From SFTJ01 sp905210415 (lineage in GTDB: Bacteria; Bacteroidota; Bacteroidia; Bacteroidales; Muribaculaceae), in contig CABSDC010000111.1 of NCBI GenBank assembly GCA_902476295.1, forward strand, positions 1 through 7,249: 7,249 nt of DNA. Direction: 5' to 3'. Positions within the stretch are counted from its first letter, which is position 1. Each line of letters opens with the position of its first letter. The position numbers were made by a program, and so were the translations under genes. This document shows, piece after piece, positions 1 to 3,918 of this stretch. The notes under the pieces were generated by a model, which worked only from the letters and a program-made list of their open reading frames with translations, was not told where the DNA came from and searched no databases.

Positions 1-2
1 TC

Positions 3-1304
3 GACGTTAAGCCAATCCGTGACTACGATGTATTCGTTGGCAAAACTATGGAATTTAAGGTTGTTAAGATTAACCAAGAATTCAAGAATGTTGTTGTTTC
101 TCACAAGGCTCTTATCGAAGCTGAACTCGAACAACAAAAGAAAGAAATCATCGCTAAGCTCGAAAAGGGACAAGTGCTCGAAGGTGTTGTTAAGAACATC
201 ACTTCTTACGGTGTATTCATCGACCTTGGTGGCGTAGATGGTCTTATCCACATCACTGACCTCTCTTGGGGCCGTGTAAATCACCCAGAAGAAATCGTGT
301 CACTCGACCAAAAGCTCAATGTCGTTATCCTCGACTTCGACGACGAAAAGCGTCGTATCGCTTTGGGCTTGAAGCAACTTCAACCACATCCATGGGATGC
401 TCTTGATCCAAACTTGAAGGTTGGCGACAAGGTTAAGGGTAAAGTAGTGGTTATGGCTGACTACGGTGCATTCGTTGAAATCGCTCCTGGTGTAGAAGGT
501 CTTATCCACGTTAGCGAAATGTCATGGTCGCAACACTTGCGTTCTGCTCAAGACTTCTTGAAGAAGGGCGACGAAGTAGAAGCAGTAGTATTGACTCTCG
601 ACCGCGAAGAACGCAAGATGTCTCTCGGCATCAAGCAGCTCAAGGCAGACCCATGGGAAAATATCGAAGAAAAATATCCTGTTGGTAGCAAGCACACTGC
701 TAAGGTTCGCAACTTCACTAACTTCGGTGTATTTGTGGAACTTGAAGAAGGTGTTGACGGCTTGATTCACATCAGCGACCTTTCTTGGACTAAGAAAATC
801 AAACACCCATCTGAATTCACTCAAATCGGTGCTGATATCGACGTTCAAGTTCTCGAAATCGACAATGACAACCGTCGCTTGAGCCTCGGCCACAAGCAAC
901 TCGAAGAAAATCCTTGGGATGTATTCGAAACTGTATTCACAGTTGGTAGCATCCACGAAGGTACAATCACAGAACTTCTCGACAAGGGTGCTGTTGTAGC
1001 ACTTCCTTACGGCGTAGAAGGTTTCGCTACTCCTAAGCACCTCGTTAAGGAAGACGGAACTACTGCTAAGCAAGACGAAAAGCTCGACTTCAAGGTGATT
1101 GAATTCAACAAGGACGCTAAGCGTATCATCCTTTCTCACAGCCGCATTTTCGAAGATGCTGCTAAGGCTGAACAACGCAAGGCTAAGAAGGCTGCTGCTA
1201 AGACTGTTGCTGAAGAAGCTCCAGCTACTCCAGCTATCGAAAAGACAACTCTTGGTGACATCCAAGAATTGGCAGCTCTTAAGGAAAAACTTTCTAAGAA
1301 GTAA
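3..1304 (+). CDS. rpsA: 30S ribosomal protein S1 (5'-truncated by window edge)
   Basis: S1 binds mRNA and helps place it on the 30S subunit. The open frame enters from the left edge, so the true start is outside; 433 residues remain. The visible part begins in the second half of an S1 repeat (VGKTMEFKVVKINQEFKNVV, matching the end of E. coli repeat 2). Four further S1/OB-fold repeats follow at about residues 56-126, 140-213, 227-300 and 314-381, three of them with the typical G(V/A)F(I/V)(D/E)L...G(V/I)(D/E)GLIH(I/V)S pattern and ends in LG(L/I/H)KQL. The last repeat is more divergent (GVEGFATPKHL). A Lys/Ala/Glu-rich tail (382-433) follows. Codon use is strongly biased to a few codons, as expected for a highly expressed gene. 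A hairpin terminator lies 37 bases after the stop. The identification is very secure. Confidence 0.97.
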   Translation, partial: DVKPIRDYDVFVGKTMEFKVVKINQEFKNVVVSHKALIEAELEQQKKEIIAKLEKGQVLEGVVKNITSYGVFIDLGGVDGLIHITDLSWGRVNHPEEIVSLDQKLNVVILDFDDEKRRIALGLKQLQPHPWDALDPNLKVGDKVKGKVVVMADYGAFVEIAPGVEGLIHVSEMSWSQHLRSAQDFLKKGDEVEAVVLTLDREERKMSLGIKQLKADPWENIEEKYPVGSKHTAKVRNFTNFGVFVELEEGVDGLIHISDLSWTKKIKHPSEFTQIGADIDVQVLEIDNDNRRLSLGHKQLEENPWDVFETVFTVGSIHEGTITELLDKGAVVALPYGVEGFATPKHLVKEDGTTAKQDEKLDFKVIEFNKDAKRIILSHSRIFEDAAKAEQRKAKKAAAKTVAEEAPATPAIEKTTLGDIQELAALKEKLSKK

Positions 1305-1341
1305 TTCTGTAGAGAAAAAATCGAAACACTACCATAGTGAT

Positions 1342-1374
1342 GAGGCGTTGGACGTTTGTCCAGCGCCTCGTTTT
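1342..1374 (+). terminator. Rho-independent terminator of rpsA
   Basis: A 12-base-pair stem (gaggcgttggac / gtccagcgcctc, one G-U pair) with a gttt loop is followed by gtttt. It sits 37 bases after the rpsA stop codon and no other gene starts before it. The U tract is short, so termination may be incomplete. A weaker 5-bp hairpin (cacta-cca-tagtg, 1327-1339) lies just before it. Confidence 0.8.
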
Positions 1375-1464
1375 ACATATATAATATGTGTAATCGGGCC
1401 CCTTGTTGCGGTTGCTTGTTTCTCTCATTTGCACTATCGTTAGATAAGATGGGCTGCACCTCAA

Positions 1465-1497
1465 CAATGAAAATGAAATGAATTTCATTTTGCATTG
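1465..1497. repeat. Long imperfect palindrome between promoter-like repeats 1 and 2
   Basis: The arms caatg-aaaatgaaat (1465-1479) and atttcatttt-g-cattg (1482-1497) pair over 15 bases with a single bulged G at 1492 and a 2-base loop. The stem is AT-rich and lacks a following T tract, so it does not look like a terminator. It may be a cruciform or part of a dispersed intergenic repeat unit. Confidence 0.6.
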
Positions 1498-1546
1498 CCC
1501 TCGGTTTGCACTATCGTTAGATAAAATAGGCTGCACTCGGAAATAT

Positions 1547-1567
1547 CAACTTGAGCAAGCTAAGTTG
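1547..1567. repeat. Short hairpin between promoter-like repeats 2 and 3
   Basis: The arms caactt-g-agc (1547-1556) and gctaagttg (1559-1567) pair over 9 bases with one bulged G and a 2-base loop. The right arm runs into the TTG taken as the -33 box of the third promoter copy. This arrangement parallels the larger palindrome that precedes copy 2. Confidence 0.45.
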
Positions 1568-1595
1568 CTTATTTCTCTCGTTTGCACTATCTTTG
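1565..1595 (+). promoter_or_regulatory. Bacteroidetes-type promoter for the DUF4491-like gene
   Basis: TTG at 1565-1567, 20 bases, then TATCTTTG at 1588-1595, matching the Bacteroidetes sigma-ABfr consensus TTTG-N19-21-TAnnTTTG. Transcription would start near 1601, giving a very short, A-rich leader of about 13 bases before the ATG at 1614. It is the third and best-preserved of the three repeat modules. Confidence 0.7.
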
Positions 1596-1613
1596 CCAAA
1601 AAAATAAAAGTAT

Positions 1614-1949
1614 ATGGAAATATTATCGCAATTGAATTGGCTTGGTTTAGTGATTGGTATATCAACTTTTTTAATTATAGGTGTGTTTCATCCCATAGTG
1701 ATCAAGGCAGAATATTATTTTGGCACTCGCTGTTGGTGGTGGTTTGTGGTGGCTGGCGTGGCATTGCTTATCGCTGCCGTGCTTGTTGATAGTGTGCTTG
1801 CATCTGCTCTGCTTGGCGTCACGGCGTTCTCTTGCTTCTGGTCGATACTCGAAATCTTCGAGCAACAGGAGCGTGTGCGCAAGGGATGGTTTCCTCGCAA
1901 TCCCAAGCGTCGTTATCCTTTCGATGATGCTGACAACTCAGAGAAGTGA
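1614..1949 (+). CDS. DUF4491-family small membrane protein
   Basis: The protein has 111 residues and no known biochemical role. Three hydrophobic segments are visible at about residues 9-30, 43-60 and 61-80. Between the first and second lies the conserved-looking HPIVIKAEYYFGTRCWW (26-42). After the third comes a charged cytoplasmic-type tail with EQQERVRKGWFPRNPKRR (83-100). This arrangement matches my memory of the DUF4491 family, which is small, about 100 residues, and found mainly in Bacteroidetes; I could not search it. The ATG is the first in frame and lies about 13 bases after the predicted transcription start, so the message is nearly leaderless and has no Shine-Dalgarno site. The gene stands alone, with its own promoter and a new promoter starting 41 bases after its stop. 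No terminator is visible after it. Confidence 0.82.
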   Translation: MEILSQLNWLGLVIGISTFLIIGVFHPIVIKAEYYFGTRCWWWFVVAGVALLIAAVLVDSVLASALLGVTAFSCFWSILEIFEQQERVRKGWFPRNPKRRYPFDDADNSEK

Positions 1950-1990
1950 AATTTATTGCCTAAAATAGAAAAAATATTTGTGGTAAAGCG

Positions 1991-2021
1991 TTTGTGATAT
2001 AAGAATTATAAACTAACTTTG
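1991..2021 (+). promoter_or_regulatory. Consensus Bacteroidetes promoter for the small secreted protein
   Basis: TTTG at 1991-1994, exactly 19 bases, then TAACTTTG at 2014-2021: a perfect match to TTTG-N19-TAnnTTTG. Predicted start is near 2027, leaving a leader of about 85 bases before the GTG at 2112. That leader contains two mini-ORFs. Confidence 0.75.
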
Positions 2022-2094
2022 TGATAGGAATATGTAGATTGGGTGGAGTGTGTTCTCTACCGAAAGATTATGAGATTCCGGAGATTATAAAACA

Positions 2095-2115
2095 ATGAGT
2101 GTAAAAAAACGGTGA
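2095..2115 (+). other. Mini-ORF (MSVKKR) overlapping the next start codon; possible frameshifted true N-terminus
   Basis: ATG at 2095 opens six codons (MSVKKR) that include an A7 run (2103-2109) and stop at TGA 2113-2115. The stop overlaps the GTG start of the following gene (GTGA). Adding one A to the run would fuse it in frame to give MSVKKTVKRILIILTM, a convincing signal-peptide start. So this is either a coupled leader ORF, or the true start read through slippage, a phase-variable tract or a sequencing indel. Another mini-ORF (MRFRRL, 2070-2090) lies just upstream. Confidence 0.4.
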
Positions 2116-2420
2116 AACGAATTCTTATCATATTGACCATGTTGCTGGCTATTGCAGGAAGTGATGCGCTCTGCGCAGAGCAGGCACAATGGCAAGAGTC
2201 GAAGCATGCTGTGGCGCCCGATACCGATGTGGATATCTCTGGTCGTGATGGTGTGATAGTGATTCGCACCAGCCGCCGCATACAGGTGAGAGTTTTCACC
2301 ATCCTTGGTCAGCTCGTGAGCCAGGCCACTCTCAATCCGGGTGAAAGCATTTTGAAAGTAAATTCTCGTGGCATCTATATTGTAAAGGTAGAAAACCGTA
2401 CCCAAAAAGTGGCTTTGTAG
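2112..2420 (+). CDS. Small secreted protein with type IX secretion sorting-domain-like C-terminus
   Basis: The protein has 102 residues if started at GTG 2112. Residues 1-22 form a signal peptide (KR, then ILIILTMLLAIAG, then a likely cut near ALCA). A short polar linker (23-45) follows. Residues 46-102 resemble the type A C-terminal sorting domain of the type IX secretion system: RVFTILGQLVSQ (compare vYdllGrlV), then GESILKVNSRGIYIVKV, ending in KVAL. In cargo proteins this domain sits at the end of a large protein and is removed after crossing the outer membrane. Here there is almost no cargo in front of it. The start is uncertain: the GTG overlaps the stop of a mini-ORF, and a one-base change in an A7 tract would extend it to ATG 2095. 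It has its own promoter at 1991-2021 and a terminator after it. Other possibilities are a small beta-sandwich periplasmic protein or a remnant of a larger cargo gene. Confidence 0.72.
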   Translation: MKRILIILTMLLAIAGSDALCAEQAQWQESKHAVAPDTDVDISGRDGVIVIRTSRRIQVRVFTILGQLVSQATLNPGESILKVNSRGIYIVKVENRTQKVAL

Positions 2421-2487
2421 TGCCAAAAGTTAAAGTTTGTAATTTTGTCGGCGTAGTGTATATTTTATTTGCTGCGCGTGTGTAGAT

Positions 2488-2522
2488 AATGTGCCTTTTC
2501 TTTGCTTGGCGCATTTTTTTTT
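2488..2522 (+). terminator. Terminator after the small secreted protein gene
   Basis: Arms aatgtgcc (2488-2495) and ggcgcatt (2508-2515) form an 8-bp stem with one G-U pair and a 12-base loop, followed by nine T residues (2514-2522). It lies 67 bases after the stop codon. The loop contains the -33 box of the downstream promoter. Confidence 0.75.
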
Positions 2523-2531
2523 GTATATTTG
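2501..2531 (+). promoter_or_regulatory. Promoter of ilvE, overlapping the upstream terminator
   Basis: TTTG at 2501-2504, exactly 19 bases, then TATATTTG at 2524-2531, a full match to the Bacteroidetes consensus. The -33 box lies in the loop of the preceding terminator hairpin and the T tract is in the spacer. Predicted start is near 2537, giving a leader of about 79 bases. I see only a weak 4-bp hairpin in it (2556-2566) and no leader peptide rich in branched-chain residues. Confidence 0.68.
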
Positions 2532-2615
2532 TGAAGCTAATATAAGTGATTTGGCCGTGAGACACGTGATGAATGTGTTATTTATGGTTGAGTCATATAA
2601 AAACACAACAAATAT

Positions 2616-3638
2616 ATGGATAAAAATTTAGACTGGTCAAAACTTCCGTTTGGATATCAGAAGACGAATTACAATGTGCGCTGTGCTTTTAAGGATGGCA
2701 AGTGGGGTGAAGTAGAAGTTACTGACTCTGAATACATCAACATGCACATGGCAGCTACTTGTCTGCACTACGGACAAGAAGTATTTGAAGGCCTCAAGGC
2801 ATTTAGAGGAAAAGACGGAAAGATTCGTATTTTCCGTATGGACGAGAATGCTAAGCGCATCCGTCGTAGTGCCGAGGGCATTATGATGGAGCCACTTCCT
2901 GAAGACAAGTTCATGGAAATGGTGGAAAAAGTAGTCCGCCTAAACGAAGATTTTATTCCACCTTATGGCAGTGGCAGTTCGTTGTACATTCGCCCTATTG
3001 AAGTGGGTATGTCGGCACAAGTGGGCGTGAAACCTGCTACGGAATATCTGTTCATTATTTTTGTCACACCAGTAGGTCCTTACTTCAAGGAAGGATTTAA
3101 ACCTACCAAGGTGGCTATCTACCGCGAATTTGACCGCGCTGCTCCTCGTGGCACTGGTCGCTGGAAGGTGGGTGGCAATTATGCAGCAAGCCTCACTGCT
3201 GGCACAATGGCTAAGCAAAATGGCTATTCTGCTGTGCTTTATCTCGATCCTAAGGAAAAGAAATATATCGACGAGTGTGGTCCTGCAAACTTCTTTGCTG
3301 TGAAGGGTGACACTTACGTTACTCCTAAGAGCGAATCTATTTTGCCATCTATCACCAATATGAGCTTGCAACAAATCGCCAAGGACCTTGGTATGCAGGT
3401 GGAATGCCGCCCTGTGTTGCTTGAGGAATTGGCTGAAATGGACGAAGCTGCTGAATGCGGCACTGCTGCTGTGGCTGCTCCAATCTCGCAAATCGACGAC
3501 GTGGATGAAGGCAAATCGTATGTTTTCGCTAAGGACGGCAACCCTGGCCCTTGGACAACTAAGTTGTATAACCGCTTGCGTGGCATCCAACTCGGTGAAG
3601 AACCTGATACTCACAATTGGGTGACTGTGCTTGAATAA
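2616..3638 (+). CDS. ilvE: Branched-chain amino acid aminotransferase
   Basis: This is a PLP-dependent fold-type IV transaminase that interconverts leucine, isoleucine and valine with their 2-oxo acids, using glutamate/2-oxoglutarate, in the cytoplasm. The 340-residue length and motifs fit the longer BCAT group that includes the eukaryotic enzymes rather than the ~309-residue E. coli IlvE. Visible landmarks: HYGQEVFEGLKAFR (51-64), YIRPIEVG (124-131), RGTGRWKVGGNYAAS (178-192) with K184 as the predicted PLP-binding lysine, IDECGPANFF (218-227) with E220, and CGTAAV (281-286). All expected active-site elements are present. The ATG at 2616 is preceded by A-rich DNA (acacaacaaatat), usual for this phylum. 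It is a single-gene unit with its own promoter and a strong terminator; no other ilv/leu gene is adjacent. Confidence 0.95.
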   Translation: MDKNLDWSKLPFGYQKTNYNVRCAFKDGKWGEVEVTDSEYINMHMAATCLHYGQEVFEGLKAFRGKDGKIRIFRMDENAKRIRRSAEGIMMEPLPEDKFMEMVEKVVRLNEDFIPPYGSGSSLYIRPIEVGMSAQVGVKPATEYLFIIFVTPVGPYFKEGFKPTKVAIYREFDRAAPRGTGRWKVGGNYAASLTAGTMAKQNGYSAVLYLDPKEKKYIDECGPANFFAVKGDTYVTPKSESILPSITNMSLQQIAKDLGMQVECRPVLLEELAEMDEAAECGTAAVAAPISQIDDVDEGKSYVFAKDGNPGPWTTKLYNRLRGIQLGEEPDTHNWVTVLE

Positions 3639-3669
3639 TCACTCCCTCCAAAGCGGGATAACCGATAAA

Positions 3670-3705
3670 AAACGGCACTTGCAAAAATTTTTGCAAGTGC
3701 CGTTT
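3670..3705. terminator. Bidirectional terminator between ilvE and the convergent gene
   Basis: This is a perfect 36-base palindrome: aaacggcacttgcaaaaa (3670-3687) followed by its exact reverse complement (3688-3705). The functional stem is the 13 bp aaacggcacttgc / gcaagtgccgttt with an A5T5 loop. Read on the minus strand, the stem is followed by a run of six T (TTTTTTATCGG), better than the TTTCTATT that follows on the plus strand. It therefore suits both ilvE (31 bases after its stop) and transcripts coming from the right. Confidence 0.85.
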
Positions 3706-3720
3706 CTATTAGGTGGTATT

Positions 3721-3912
3721 TTGAACCCAAATCGGTCAATAGGCTGTAAATGTAGTGATTTTTCTACTGCTTGAAGTCTATCGGTTTTTTTATAAGGCAT
3801 CTATTGTTTGTTTTTAGCTCGTAATAGCAGGCTATTACTCGTTAAAAGACAATCCAAATCTTCTTTTCTAAAACTCCGAGATCTTATCAAGCTAATGACG
3901 AATTGGGTTGAA
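3721..3912. mobile_element. Candidate MITE-like element with imperfect terminal inverted repeats
   Basis: The left end (3721-3745) and the reverse complement of the right end (3912-3891) align as TTnAACCCAAwTCG, then TCAwTAG, then CT, with two single-base gaps. This gives ends of about 22-25 bases pointing inward around a 190-base, AT-rich, gene-free core. The core holds a perfect 8-bp palindrome (3821-3838). No transposase is present and I see no clear target-site duplication, so this is a candidate non-autonomous element or IS remnant. The right end stops about 7 bases from the stop codon of the serine hydrolase gene and the left end lies between that gene and the bidirectional terminator. 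It accounts for nearly all of the 213-base gap between 3706 and 3918. Confidence 0.42.
3821..3838. repeat. Perfect palindrome inside the candidate element
   Basis: The arms gtaatagc and gctattac are exact reverse complements separated by ag. No T tract follows on either strand, so it is not a standard terminator. It may be a structural core of the element or a protein-binding site. Confidence 0.55.
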
Positions 3913-3918
3913 TTGGGA

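Larger units (their letters stand above)
1411..1595 (+). repeat. Three near-tandem promoter-like repeat modules
   Basis: A 32-base segment starting TTTGCACTATCGTTAG occurs at 1428-1459 and again at 1505-1536 with 30 of 32 bases identical. A third, shorter copy starts TTTGCACTATCTTTG at 1581-1595. Copy starts are 77 and 76 bases apart. Copies 1 and 3 also share the upstream stretch gttgcttRtttctctcR (1411-1427 and 1564-1580). Each copy carries TTG, 19-20 bases, then TATCnTTR, the geometry of a Bacteroidetes promoter, but only the third copy has the full TATCTTTG -7 box. The first two end in TATCGTTAG and look decayed. Hairpins at 1465-1497 and 1547-1567 lie between the copies. The stretch fills most of the gap between rpsA and the next gene. 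Confidence 0.75.

Noticed and set aside
522..1265. Long minus-strand open frame (247 codons) opposite rpsA
   Set aside because: It is the mirror of a strongly codon-biased ribosomal protein gene. The translation is Ser/Phe/Leu-rich with no recognisable domain, and there is no promoter for it.
1478..1789. Plus-strand frame of 103 codons starting in the repeat region
   Set aside because: It begins inside a palindrome, overlaps the DUF4491-like gene in another frame, and its translation has no coherent features.
2414..2447. Possible second promoter (TTTG ... TAATTTTG) upstream of ilvE
   Set aside because: The spacer is 22 bases, outside the usual 19-21, and a terminator lies downstream of it, so it would not drive ilvE.
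2537..2615. ilvE leader considered as an attenuator or riboswitch
   Set aside because: Only a 4-bp hairpin (2556-2566) is visible, with no branched-chain-rich leader peptide and no terminator before the start codon.
2940..3614. Minus-strand open frame (224 codons) opposite ilvE
   Set aside because: The plus strand encodes an unmistakable aminotransferase, and the antisense product has no recognisable features.
3639..3800. 53-codon minus-strand frame starting ATG at 3800 (MPYKKTDRLQ...) in the candidate element
   Set aside because: It runs straight through the terminator palindrome and into the ilvE 3' flank, ending in low-plausibility Cys-rich sequence. I could not link it to a transposase, although a decayed fragment cannot be excluded.
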